Source of the DNA: Candidatus Methylacidithermus pantelleriae
GTDB taxonomy: Bacteria > Verrucomicrobiota > Verrucomicrobiia > Methylacidiphilales > Methylacidiphilaceae
DNA: 35,751 nucleotides
Direction of reading: 5' to 3'
Assembly: GCF_905250085.1 (NCBI RefSeq)
Contig: NZ_CAJNOB010000015.1
Span: 1 to 35,751 of the forward strand
Below, in pieces: positions 17,682 through 25,489 of this stretch (the stretch's first letter is position 1; each line of letters starts with the position of its first letter). Under the pieces are notes generated by a model. It was not told the origin of the DNA. It did no database searches and worked only from the letters and a program-made list of their open reading frames with translations. A program made the position numbers and the translations under genes.

Positions 17682-18602
17682 CTAAAAAAGAAAGGTGGGA
17701 TGGGCTTGCGTCACCACGCGAGTCTCTGACTCGAGTCGGATTCGAAGATAACGGGGCAGGGAAAAAAGCCCTATGTGTTGAATCCCATCGTAAAAGCGCA
17801 GTTCTTCCTGGACACCACGGGCCTCCAAAATCCGGTCCACTTCGCTAGCCTCCATTGCCGCCGGATCCCTTCCCAGACTGCCCATCACAAAACCCCATGT
17901 GAATCCAAAGGAAAGCATAGGGACCGTGTAGGCGCGTACCACCGGGAAAACCTCCTTAAAGGTTCGGAAGACCGGTGAAAAGACTTCCTGATAATTCAAA
18001 AGCGTTGCAGGACCGGCTTGTGTGACGACGATCCCTTCCCGGGTTAGACGGTTCCGGAGGAGTTCATAAAACTCTTTCGTGTAAAGAAAGACCGAAGGTC
18101 CTTCTTCAACAGGATCCGTGAGATCCAGAATGATCACATCGTAAAGACGTTCTTCCTCTTCTAAAAACCTTCTGGCATCAGCGACCCGGAAGTCGAACCG
18201 AGGGTTTTCAAAGACCCCTCGGGAAAATTCTGGAAAGTACTTCCGGCAGAGTTCTACTACTTCCTGGTCAATGTCAATCATGGTTACGTTCTGCACCGTT
18301 CGATGACGCAAAGCTTCCCGGGCTGTAGCTCCCTCTCCGCCACCGCCAATAAACACCGAAACAGGATGAGGATGAGCTACGAGGGCGGGGTGAACCAGCG
18401 CTTCGTGATAGACAAACTCATCAAGCTCGGAAGATTGCGTTTTTCCGTCGAGCAGCAACAACCGCCCGAACGAAGGGGTGTCAACAATGGAAACTTCCTG
18501 GAACTGGGTTCGCCCACTGTAAACGATACTCTCTAGGGCAACTCCACGAAACAGATCCGGATGGAGTCTCTCCAACAACCAATTCAATTTTCCTTCGTAC
18601 AT
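17682..18602 (-). CDS. speE: Polyamine aminopropyltransferase (spermidine/thermospermine synthase type)
   Basis: The enzyme transfers an aminopropyl group from decarboxylated S-adenosylmethionine to a diamine or triamine. The 306 residues contain the binding motif GGGGEGATAREALRH at 86-100, IDIDQEVVELCR at 110-120 and the catalytic LDLTDPVEEGPS at 159-170. The DLTDPxExGP form and LYTKEFYE that follows resemble plant ACL5-type thermospermine synthases more than E. coli SpeE, so the product may be thermospermine or another longer polyamine. ATG 18602 overlaps the 3' end of speD by 19 bases, so the two are co-transcribed and probably coupled. Confidence 0.9.
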   Translation of the reverse strand: MYEGKLNWLLERLHPDLFRGVALESIVYSGRTQFQEVSIVDTPSFGRLLLLDGKTQSSELDEFVYHEALVHPALVAHPHPVSVFIGGGGEGATAREALRHRTVQNVTMIDIDQEVVELCRKYFPEFSRGVFENPRFDFRVADARRFLEEEERLYDVIILDLTDPVEEGPSVFLYTKEFYELLRNRLTREGIVVTQAGPATLLNYQEVFSPVFRTFKEVFPVVRAYTVPMLSFGFTWGFVMGSLGRDPAAMEASEVDRILEARGVQEELRFYDGIQHIGLFSLPRYLRIRLESETRVVTQAHPTFLF

Positions 18603-18976
18603 GGAGTTACCTGAGAGATGTGAGGAAACGGAGGTTTACCTCGCTCAAGAAACTTTACTTCCGGATGAACACACCGCAGCCGCCACAAAAGATAGTTAAC
18701 GATCTTGTCTGATTCAAAATCCAGCTTGCAAGTAAACATATCGACCGCTGCGTATCCATACTCAGGCCATGTGTGGATACACAGGTGGCTTTCCGCAATG
18801 GCCACAATCCCCGTAACACCCACCGGGGAAAACTTGTGGAAAAATTTTCCGATAACACGGGTGTTTGCCAGCTTGGCTGCTTCAAGAAGGGTCTCTTCCA
18901 CATACGGCAGATCGTCCAGCAGCCGGGGATTGCAACCCTTGAGCTCGATAATCAGGTGGATCCCCAGTGCGTCCAA
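18584..18976 (-). CDS. speD: S-adenosylmethionine decarboxylase proenzyme
   Basis: SpeD makes the aminopropyl donor used by the neighbouring SpeE. It has 130 residues, the short prokaryotic class. The self-processing site is in AESHLCIHTWPEYGYAAVDMFTC: the Ser of ESH becomes the pyruvoyl group after cleavage. The start is TTG 18976: an in-frame TGA lies immediately upstream, no ATG exists before the conserved LGIHLIIELKGCNP, and AGGAGG sits eight bases before the TTG (18985-18990). The gene is first in a two-gene polyamine operon. Confidence 0.95.
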   Translation of the reverse strand: MDALGIHLIIELKGCNPRLLDDLPYVEETLLEAAKLANTRVIGKFFHKFSPVGVTGIVAIAESHLCIHTWPEYGYAAVDMFTCKLDFESDKIVNYLLWRLRCVHPEVKFLERGKPPFPHISQVTPCTKEN

Positions 18977-19013
18977 TCACACTACCTCCTTTTTTAGGTT
19001 TCTAGCGGGTGTA

Positions 19014-19043
19014 AACCCTTACCCTTTCTCCCAAAATTGTCAA
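19014..19043 (-). promoter_or_regulatory. Possible speD promoter
   Basis: A perfect TTGACA (-35) reads on the minus strand at 19043-19038. The -10 region 16-17 bases on is poor (TAAGGG or AAGGGT). The location, about 60 bases before the speD start, is suitable. The match rests mainly on the -35 box. Confidence 0.3.
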
Positions 19044-19079
19044 CCCCCTTGTGTGACCCCCTCGCGCCATTCCCAAAAA

Positions 19080-19381
19080 AAACGGCCAACGCTCTCTGTA
19101 GGGCCCTACTTTCGGCTCTGCGAGTAAAAGCCGCCACTCTTCCTCCGAAGCTAGGGCAAAAAGCGCCGGAGCGGATTGGCTTGGGAAAACCTTCCCGTGA
19201 GATTGCCTCGTTCTTTTCGAAAGGTCCTTTCCGAAAGCAAACCTCCGTTTGGCGCTCGGGGCTCAGACCTTTTGAAGGGTAAAAAGAGGGCTTGTCCTGC
19301 GCATGGAACCCGCTCGTTTCTTATGCTTCACCCTGCAAGCCGTTGCATCCTGGATTCTCTCTGACTGCAACGGTTTTTTTT
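19080..19381 (+). ncRNA. Possible small RNA ending at an intrinsic terminator
   Basis: The stretch contains no plausible gene on the plus strand, yet ends at a good plus-strand terminator at 19340-19381. Local hairpins are visible inside it: GGGAA/TTCCC around 19189, and CGAAAGG/CCTTTC around 19220. I cannot match it to 6S RNA, RNase P RNA or tmRNA by eye. The 5' end is arbitrary. The call rests on the orphan terminator and structure alone. Confidence 0.25.
19340..19381 (+). terminator. Intrinsic terminator, plus strand
   Basis: A perfect 8-bp stem, CCGTTGCA at 19340-19347 with TGCAACGG at 19366-19373, has an 18-base loop and is followed by eight T residues. No plus-strand gene precedes it within 1.8 kb, so it may end an unrecognised RNA. 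On the minus strand the hairpin has no T-tract. Confidence 0.7.
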
Positions 19382-19679
19382 GCGTAACCCCCTACCCTCT
19401 TATGCGCTCATAGAGTCGAAAGGATCACTAGAAGTCTCGCAGTCTTGCGCTATTCTCCCCAATCACCCATCGGAGGCGCTACCACGTACCGTCGAACCTC
19501 GTTCGCTCTCTTCCCGAGCCTACCACCCGCTCTTGCTAGGTCTACGCCTACTGTATTGTCGATTCCAACATCCAAGAATATTCTAACCCACCGGATCTCA
19601 AGCCCGAAAAAGTGGCTGCCAGGCCTCAAAGCCCCCGTCGCGGCAGCATCCTCGCCCGTGGTTTCTCTTCCCATCGCTC

Positions 19680-20066
19680 CTATCCCCCCTGCCGAGAGCC
19701 CATGCTAACGAGCAGGCACAACCCACCGCCGATTGCGAGATTTTTCAAAAACATGATCGACTGCATCTGCCGTTCCGCCCCCTGGAACGTCCAAAATGAA
19801 TGAAAAAGAAACGTCACACCAATAAGATAGATCAGTAAAAGAGAGGCCCCCAGCACAAGCCGCCATCCCAACAGAAGGGAAAGGCCCCCGAAAAGCTCTA
19901 CCACCACAGCTACGCCCAGAAGCCAACTAGCCGCAGGAAGCCCCCGAGAAGCTACCCATCCCACCGTCGTTTGCCAGGTCAATATTTTATGTATAGCGCT
20001 AAGAAGAAAAATCTGTGAAAGCAAAATCCTTCCCAATAGGTAAAAAATCTCTTGGTAACCTTTCAT
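19680..20066 (-). CDS. DoxX family membrane protein
   Basis: This is a small integral membrane protein of about 128 residues with four predicted transmembrane helices: FYLLGRILLSQIFLLSAIHKI, AASWLLGVAVVVELFGGLSL, VLGASLLLIYLIGVTFLFHSF and SIMFLKNLAIGGGLCLLVS. The order and the FLFHSFW/NLAIGGG segments match the DoxX family, some of which are linked to redox or sulfur metabolism; the function here is unknown. ATG 20066 (MKGYQEIFYLLG) is the best start; the frame is open for 45 more codons upstream without membrane-protein character. It is a single gene with no functional neighbour. Confidence 0.83.
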   Translation of the reverse strand: MKGYQEIFYLLGRILLSQIFLLSAIHKILTWQTTVGWVASRGLPAASWLLGVAVVVELFGGLSLLLGWRLVLGASLLLIYLIGVTFLFHSFWTFQGAERQMQSIMFLKNLAIGGGLCLLVSMGSRQGG

Positions 20067-21093
20067 ATTTTTTCTTACTTGATACTCTAGCTTTTTATCG
20101 CTCCTTTTCAACCCCAACCTCCTGCCTGGATCTTCATACAGGAATCCCCAAAGTAACTCTTGCAACCAATGCTTGGCTCGCAAAACTTCGCAGTTTCCCA
20201 TCCCTATTCCTTTTTCGTTTTCCCCAACCCATTCCGTTTTTTGCGCCGAACACCATGATACGATCCCCTTTTTTCCTCATCGTTCATCCCGGCTTTATAG
20301 CGAATCGCTAGCTAACGGAACCGAAACCCATGTAGCTTCCGGACCATCCTTTTTTCAGAAAAAAGACCACAACCCAAAAAAATCTTTTTTCCTCCTAGTG
20401 CCTTTCCCCATCCTCATTTTGGATCTTCACAAACGAAATGCCTCCTTCCCATCTTGGCCCTTGGAAAAACGTTTCCCTTAAAAACCACCTGTTCGCCATG
20501 CACTCAACCCGATTGCCACACACCAAAAATATTCCCAGGAGAAGTAGCTCCGCAACAAGGGTTCGATCACTTTACCGACCCATCGTAGCTACGGTGTTCG
20601 CATGGAATGGTTAGCGCTGGATAAACATCGTTTTGTTAGGTCACATGTCGCGTCTAAGCCGCGCTACAACCCGAGACTTCTCTTATAGGGATTTCTTGAC
20701 CATTCTGTCTGGTTCAAGACCATCATGCGTACTCATTATAAGTGTTATAAGAGCACGTTTTCTCTGAAGAAAAAGGATTTTTGCTTTCTTTCATATAAGC
20801 GACTCTTCCTTCCTAAAACCCCTTTGTTGACCTGGCAACAACCCGGACGGCCGGATCCCACAGGCTTTTGGCTTGTCGCTCCTTCCCGACGGGAAACCTT
20901 GCTTCCGGCCAGATTCCTCGTTGCTTTCTCCCTAAGCGGGGGAAAAGTGCCCGTACAAACCTGGCCCAAAAACTATCCCTCAAAGCTTGGAAGGAGGCCA
21001 GCAAGATTGCCGCAAAAAAAGAGCTAGATTTTTCGGTTCCCGCCGGACTTTTGCATCCCCTTGACGAACCTGTGCCAACCCCGTTTAAGCCCC
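20067..21093. other. About 1 kb without a recognised gene
   Basis: This stretch lies between doxX and tRNA-Arg. Parts around 20200-20450 and 20720-20800 are A/T-rich compared with the window. A hairpin (TCTTGACCA with TGGTTCAAGA, one bulge) is at 20694-20719, and TTATAAG is repeated two bases apart near 20740. Open frames on both strands up to about 100 codons show no family signature. No repeats of CRISPR type are present. Confidence 0.4.
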
Positions 21094-21122
21094 TTTACTC
21101 TTGGACGACTAACGAATAAGAT
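21094..21122 (+). promoter_or_regulatory. Possible promoter for tRNA-Arg
   Basis: TTTACT at 21094-21099 and TAAGAT at 21117-21122 are separated by 17 bases, each matching the sigma-70 consensus at four of six positions. A second candidate, TTGACG at 21061 with TTTAAG at 21084, also has 17-base spacing. Either would start transcription 30-65 bases before the tRNA. Confidence 0.35.
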
Positions 21123-21158
21123 TCCTCCAGTTCTCACGCTTTTCTTCGTGCTCGCTTG

Positions 21159-21232
21159 GCACCCATAGCTCAATCGGATAGAGCATCGGTCTTCGGAACC
21201 GAGGGTTGGGGGTTCGAGTCCCTCTGGGTGCG
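21159..21232 (+). tRNA. tRNA-Arg (anticodon TCG)
   Basis: A full cloverleaf can be drawn. The acceptor stem is GCACCCA with TGGGTGC, discriminator G. The anticodon stem TCGGT/ACCGA encloses loop CTTCGGA with anticodon TCG at 21193-21195, reading CGA and, when modified, other CGN codons. The T arm is GGGGG, loop TTCGAGT, CCCTC. The D arm contains AGCTCAATCGGATAGAGC. The 3' CCA is not encoded. Confidence 0.96.
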
Positions 21233-21591
21233 GTAGACACCTCTTTCCGAACGGTGTTCCGCTAGCCAAAACGGGGTTTAAGCACCAGATCGACTGGAAC
21301 TACCTCCTTTGCTGGTTCTGGGAAATCCTTGCCTTGGACCGTTCCTTCTTTTGCCCCTACGACTCCTCTGGCTAAGAGAGTCCCGGGAAAAAGACGACGC
21401 CAGACACACCCCACGGGAGAAGTTTGGACCGATGTGCCTCCCTGGCTTTGAGAAGCCGTTGTCTCTTTACTTCTACGCTTCGAGTCGCGGCAAAATCCAC
21501 CCGTATTTTATGACGGCTTGCCCATCAGTGGTTCTGCGTCAGCGCTCTCTACCGTTGCTGTTTTGGCCCGACCTCGGGGTCGATCGCCTCC

Positions 21592-21615
21592 GACGGCCAA
21601 AGCCCCGTCTTTTTT
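21592..21615 (+). terminator. Intrinsic terminator upstream of folK
   Basis: The stem GACGG at 21592-21596 pairs with CCGTC at 21605-21609, with extra pairing inside the loop, followed by TTTTTT at 21610-21615. It probably ends the transcript that begins at tRNA-Arg about 360 bases upstream, and isolates folK-panB. Confidence 0.6.
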
Positions 21616-21762
21616 AGAACCTTGTTCGCTCTGCCGTCTGGAGGTTGCCTGAACGGTTGGAGGACATCCGCGCTAGCTCCTGCAACCGGCTACGCGCTTT
21701 TTGCCGATTTTTGTTCGGAAAATGGCCCTAACAGGGGTACACTTTGTACGGTTCGAGGATCT

Positions 21763-22287
21763 TTGGGTAACAAACACCAACAGGCCTTGAAAGTGGGAAT
21801 TGGCATCGGGACCAATCTGGGCAATCGTCAGCACCAGATGGCACGGGCCATCGCGTTTCTTCACTCCTTAAGCGAAGGTCACTTCCTCTGCTCCTCGATA
21901 TGGGAAACAGAACCGGTTGATTGTCCCGCGGGTTCTCCCAAGTTTCTCAATGCCGTTGCGGAAATAGAGACAAGAAAGCCCCCCCGCGAGCTCCTTTCCC
22001 TATTCCAAACCTATGAAAAGGTGGCTGGGCGTCGACCTTCCAAGGAACGGAATAGTCCGAGAACCATCGATTTGGATATTCTTTACTATGGAAACCTCAT
22101 GCTGGCCGAGCCCGATCTGGTCATTCCCCATCCTCGCGCCAGCGTCCGACTGTTTGTGCTGGGCCCTCTTTCCGAGATCTGCCCCACCCTAGTCCTTCCT
22201 GGGCAAACACGAACCGTAGAAGAACTGTACCGTGAACTCCTTCAAAATCACCCCTCAGTGGGTCCGACAGGCAAAGCAAACCGGTAG
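21763..22287 (+). CDS. folK: 2-amino-4-hydroxy-6-hydroxymethyldihydropteridine pyrophosphokinase
   Basis: FolK transfers pyrophosphate from ATP to the pterin alcohol in folate synthesis. Family motifs are clear: GIGIGTNLGNR at the N-terminus, SSIWETEPVDC, FLNAVAEIET, and the signature RTIDLDILYYG followed by IPHPRASVRLFVLGPL. The start is uncertain: no ATG precedes GIGIGTNLG in the open frame, which reaches back to 21622. TTG 21763, with GAGG just upstream, is my choice; TTG 21787 (MKVGIGIGTN) and GTG 21793 also fit. The 3' end overlaps panB by 56 bases, so the two vitamin genes are co-transcribed. Confidence 0.9.
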   Translation: MGNKHQQALKVGIGIGTNLGNRQHQMARAIAFLHSLSEGHFLCSSIWETEPVDCPAGSPKFLNAVAEIETRKPPRELLSLFQTYEKVAGRRPSKERNSPRTIDLDILYYGNLMLAEPDLVIPHPRASVRLFVLGPLSEICPTLVLPGQTRTVEELYRELLQNHPSVGPTGKANR

Positions 22288-23011
22288 GCGCCTCGCGGTA
22301 CTCACCGCCTATGATTATCCCACTGCCCGCCTCCTGGACGAGGCGGGAATCCCGGTTATTTTGGTGGGCGACTCGCTTGGCATGGTAGTGTTAGGCTTTC
22401 CTGACACCACCTATGTCACCTTGGAGCACATGATCCACCATACAGCAGCCGTATCCCGGGCAGTCCGCCGAGCTCTCCTCGTCGCAGACCTTCCCTACGG
22501 AACCTATCCCAACCCGCGGGAAGCCCTGACCAATACCCGCAAACTCTTGGAGGCTGGAGCCCAGGCGGTCAAACTCGAAGGCGGGAGAACCGTGAAGCCC
22601 CAGGTTGAAGCACTCGTAAAGGAGGGTATTTCTGTGATGGGCCATATTGGGATGCTTCCTCAACGGATCCGGGAGGAAGGCGGATACCGAAAAAAGGGGA
22701 AAACCCCGGAAGAGGTCGACGCACTGCAAAGGGACGCAGAAGCGCTGGTAGAGGCAGGGGTATTTAGCCTCGTTTTGGAATCCGTGGTTCCCGAGGTCGC
22801 CCAAAAGATCTCCCGGGCAGTTCCCATTCCTACCCTAGGGATTGGCTCAGGACCCAACTGCGACGGGCAGGTTCGGGTTCTTTCCGATCTCCTGGGTCTT
22901 TACCCCTGGTTCCGACCCAAGTTTGCGCAGCCCTACGAACACCTAGCCGAAGCGATTCGTCGAGCCGCCCTTACCTTCCAAGAGGAAGTCGAAAAAGGGG
23001 GACCGAGCTAG
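22232..23011 (+). CDS. panB: 3-methyl-2-oxobutanoate hydroxymethyltransferase
   Basis: PanB makes ketopantoate from alpha-ketoisovalerate and methylene-tetrahydrofolate, the first committed step of pantothenate and CoA synthesis. The 259 residues include LTAYDYPTARLLDEAG, VGDSLGMVVLGFPDT, VADLPYGTYP, AVKLEGG, GHIGMLPQ and IGSGPNCDGQVRVLSDLLG, all PanB hallmarks. The start is GTG 22232, inside the folK end. Pairing with folK is sensible because the reaction consumes a folate one-carbon unit. panC is not in the window. Confidence 0.96.
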   Translation: MNSFKITPQWVRQAKQTGRRLAVLTAYDYPTARLLDEAGIPVILVGDSLGMVVLGFPDTTYVTLEHMIHHTAAVSRAVRRALLVADLPYGTYPNPREALTNTRKLLEAGAQAVKLEGGRTVKPQVEALVKEGISVMGHIGMLPQRIREEGGYRKKGKTPEEVDALQRDAEALVEAGVFSLVLESVVPEVAQKISRAVPIPTLGIGSGPNCDGQVRVLSDLLGLYPWFRPKFAQPYEHLAEAIRRAALTFQEEVEKGGPS

Positions 23012-23136
23012 CGAGGGGCTGCACGACCATGACGGCGCGGCCAAACTGCATCTCCCTCCCGAGACAATGGTGCAAAGAGCTTTTTCAGACTCCCCCGGCC
23101 TGAGCCCTGGCCTTCTTACTCCGATCGTTGCACAAG

Positions 23137-24315
23137 TCACGAACGACGCAAACCAACCCGGAAAAGCTCGGCGTAAAGATCGGCCATTTCACCAGCAAAC
23201 TTTTCGTAGGAAAACGCACTGGCTACCCGCCTATGGAGCCGGATTTTCTCTTCCCAGGCTAGCCTTCCTTTCTGCATCGTTTCAGCCATGGCTTGTGCCA
23301 GGTCCTCGACCGAGTCCGGATCCACAAGTCGCCCGCATTGTCCAATCTCAAATGCCTCCGGAATGCCATCCAGCCGGCCGGCAATTACCGGAATTCCACA
23401 GGCAAAAGCCTGGACAATGACTAGCCCAAAAGCCTCCGTTCCTCCCCCAGGATGCACCAGGCAGTCAGCTGCCCGATAGACCTCCTCAATTCGTTCTTCA
23501 TAGGGCCAGAGAATGATTTGGCCTTTCAACCCCCATTGTGCGACCCTGTCCCTGAGGATGGATTCCAAGGAACCCCTGCCCACCAGGGCACAACGCCAGC
23601 GCGCTTGAGGGAAAGAGGCCCTGAGCCGCCGAGTCGCTTCCAACAAAAGGAGTTGCCCCTTGCCCCTAGGGCGATCGCAGTTGCCCACCAGTACAAAAAG
23701 AAATTCCTCAGGGCCTATCCCCCAGCGTTTTCGGAAGGAAGAACCCTCTCCAGGGGAAAAGCGTTGCGGATCGATACCCCCAAGAATTACCCGAATTTTT
23801 TGGGCGTCTCCCCGCATGCCAGGCCGAAAACGCCTCTCTGGCTCGGGTGAGGCCAACTCCATCCTTCCTTCCCGCAAGACTTGGCCCGTGAACCGGGACA
23901 CGGCTACAAAGGCATCGACCAAACTCAAAAGCCACAAACGGCTTGCGAAAGAACCAGGACTTTTGGCGAGGTGACGGGAAAGGACAATTTTGGGCCTGGG
24001 TAAAAGACTGTGCGCGGCAACGACCACCGGCCAGTAATCCCGGCCGTGATGAGCGTGAAGGATACAGCGAGCGCCTGTGCTGGAAGCAAGTCTGCGAAGC
24101 TGCCCAATAAGCCCTCCCTTGGTCCGTGCGGCAGGCTTACGGGGTATCCCCCAGCGCTCCGCTTCTTCCCAAAGCCAGGACGCCGGTGGAGCAACCAGCT
24201 CGACGGAATAGCCCAGTTGTCGAAGGCCACGACTCAAAAGGAGAGACTGGTCATCGGTTCCACCCCCCTTTCCTATCGAGTTGACCATCACGATGGCAAT
24301 ATCTCGGTTAGTCAC
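23137..24315 (-). CDS. GT4 family glycosyltransferase
   Basis: This is a GT-B glycosyltransferase of 392 residues. GTG 24315 is chosen because it has GGAGGG eight bases upstream and overlaps the stop of the preceding GT2 gene as GTGACTAA; it gives MTNRDIAIVMVNSIGKGGGT, a typical glycine-rich start. The frame extends 37 codons further upstream. Other landmarks: ARCILHAHHGRDYWPVVVAA, IVLSRHLAKSP, FVLVGNCDRPRGKGQLLLLEA and the donor-site HPGGGTEAFGLVIVQAFACG, where the second acidic residue of the E-x7-E motif is Gln. The SRHLAKSP and DRPRGKG features resemble lipopolysaccharide heptosyl/glucosyl-type GT4 enzymes; specificity is open. It is co-transcribed with the GT2 gene. Confidence 0.88.
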   Translation of the reverse strand: MTNRDIAIVMVNSIGKGGGTDDQSLLLSRGLRQLGYSVELVAPPASWLWEEAERWGIPRKPAARTKGGLIGQLRRLASSTGARCILHAHHGRDYWPVVVAAHSLLPRPKIVLSRHLAKSPGSFASRLWLLSLVDAFVAVSRFTGQVLREGRMELASPEPERRFRPGMRGDAQKIRVILGGIDPQRFSPGEGSSFRKRWGIGPEEFLFVLVGNCDRPRGKGQLLLLEATRRLRASFPQARWRCALVGRGSLESILRDRVAQWGLKGQIILWPYEERIEEVYRAADCLVHPGGGTEAFGLVIVQAFACGIPVIAGRLDGIPEAFEIGQCGRLVDPDSVEDLAQAMAETMQKGRLAWEEKIRLHRRVASAFSYEKFAGEMADLYAELFRVGLRRS

Positions 24316-25264
24316 GAGGAAGGCCCTCCGTGGGGGGACAACCGCGCACATGCCACCCCAAAATCCCCCAGCGGACCCGAGCTCTCCTTCGCCACTTGGG
24401 GATCCTACCAAGGGAGCCCAGGACAAAAAGCGTGTCCCCTACGCACTCCAGAAACAGACGCACCGGGAGGATCGCAAACACCATTCCCCGTTCCCAGGCA
24501 GGGGCATGCAAACGGAAATACCGATACCGCGAGCGCCAGTACTCAATCCGAGCCGGCAACTCCCACTGCTTGGCCGTAGCACCCTGGCGGTGCCTTACCG
24601 CCACCTCCGGTAGGTGGTAGACTGCATAGCCGGCATCCCAAGCTCTCCGGCAGAAATCTGTTTCCTCCAGAAAGAAAAAGAAACCTTCATCAAATCCGCC
24701 CAGTTTTTCCCATACCTCCCGGCGCACAAGAAAAAAGGCCCCAATGATTGAGTCGACCGGTAGTGGTTGCGTCGGCCTCCGTTCCTTGCCTCGATAGAAG
24801 CTGGGAAAGAGCCGGCGTACAAGAGATCTTCCCAAAAGCTCCGTAAGGAAATTCGGAAAGGGAGCAATCGAATTCTGAGGCCTCCCATCCTCGTGGTAGA
24901 GCTGGGCGCCCACCACCCCACAGGACGGTAGCTTTTCCATCCAAGCAAGGGCACAAGAAATACTCCCGGGTAAGAGGTAGACATCGGAGTTAAGGAAAAG
25001 AAGATAGCGTCCTGTCGTACGACGCGCCCCCTCATTGGCCGCCTTGGCAAACCCAGCATTCCGGGTAAAGCGAATGGTTTGAACCTGGGGGAAGCGTTTC
25101 TCTACGATCTCAAGGGTACCGTCGGCAGAACCGTTATCAACCACGACCACTTCAACCGCCGTCTCCTTTGACTCGGCATACAGGGACTCAAGCGCCTGGC
25201 AAGTCAACCAACAGGTGTCCCGGGTCACCAGGACAACGGAAAGAGTGGGTTGTACGGTCTCCAT
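24308..25264 (-). CDS. GT2 family glycosyltransferase (rhamnosyltransferase-like)
   Basis: This is a GT-A inverting glycosyltransferase of about 318 residues. The start METVQPTLSVVLVTRD (ATG 25264) precedes the nucleotide-binding VVVVDNGSADGTLE, then FTRNAGFAKAANEGAR, the DxD-type LLFLNSDVYLLPG, and the acceptor-side IIGAFFLVRREVWEKLGGFDE followed by FFLEETDFCRRAWDAGY. These are typical of WbbL-like rhamnosyltransferases of O-antigen or cell-wall polysaccharides. A hydrophobic C-terminal part (MVFAILPVRLFLECVGDTLFV) suggests membrane attachment. It is the first gene of a pair with the GT4 gene and divergent from another GT2 gene at 25490. Confidence 0.9.
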   Translation of the reverse strand: METVQPTLSVVLVTRDTCWLTCQALESLYAESKETAVEVVVVDNGSADGTLEIVEKRFPQVQTIRFTRNAGFAKAANEGARRTTGRYLLFLNSDVYLLPGSISCALAWMEKLPSCGVVGAQLYHEDGRPQNSIAPFPNFLTELLGRSLVRRLFPSFYRGKERRPTQPLPVDSIIGAFFLVRREVWEKLGGFDEGFFFFLEETDFCRRAWDAGYAVYHLPEVAVRHRQGATAKQWELPARIEYWRSRYRYFRLHAPAWERGMVFAILPVRLFLECVGDTLFVLGSLGRIPKWRRRARVRWGILGWHVRGCPPTEGLPRD

Positions 25265-25489
25265 CCCCCAGTCCCCTGGGTTATCCCACAATCCTTTTGG
25301 GGGATACCAATTTTGCTCCTTTCCCTTAGCAAATCGCCGGTTTTTCTCGCAAGGGAAACTTTGCGTCCTTCCGGCTGGGGGTGCGTTTCGAGTACCCCTT
25401 CCTGGGACACATTAGTCCTTTGCGACCTGGACCTTCTTTGGAGAATTTGCCTATGAAGCTACCCCTTGGATAAGGTACCTACGCGTACC

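Noticed and set aside
20725-21027. 100-codon plus-strand frame before tRNA-Arg
   Set aside because: Its composition looks like chance translation, frames of similar length exist on the opposite strand, and no motif is visible.
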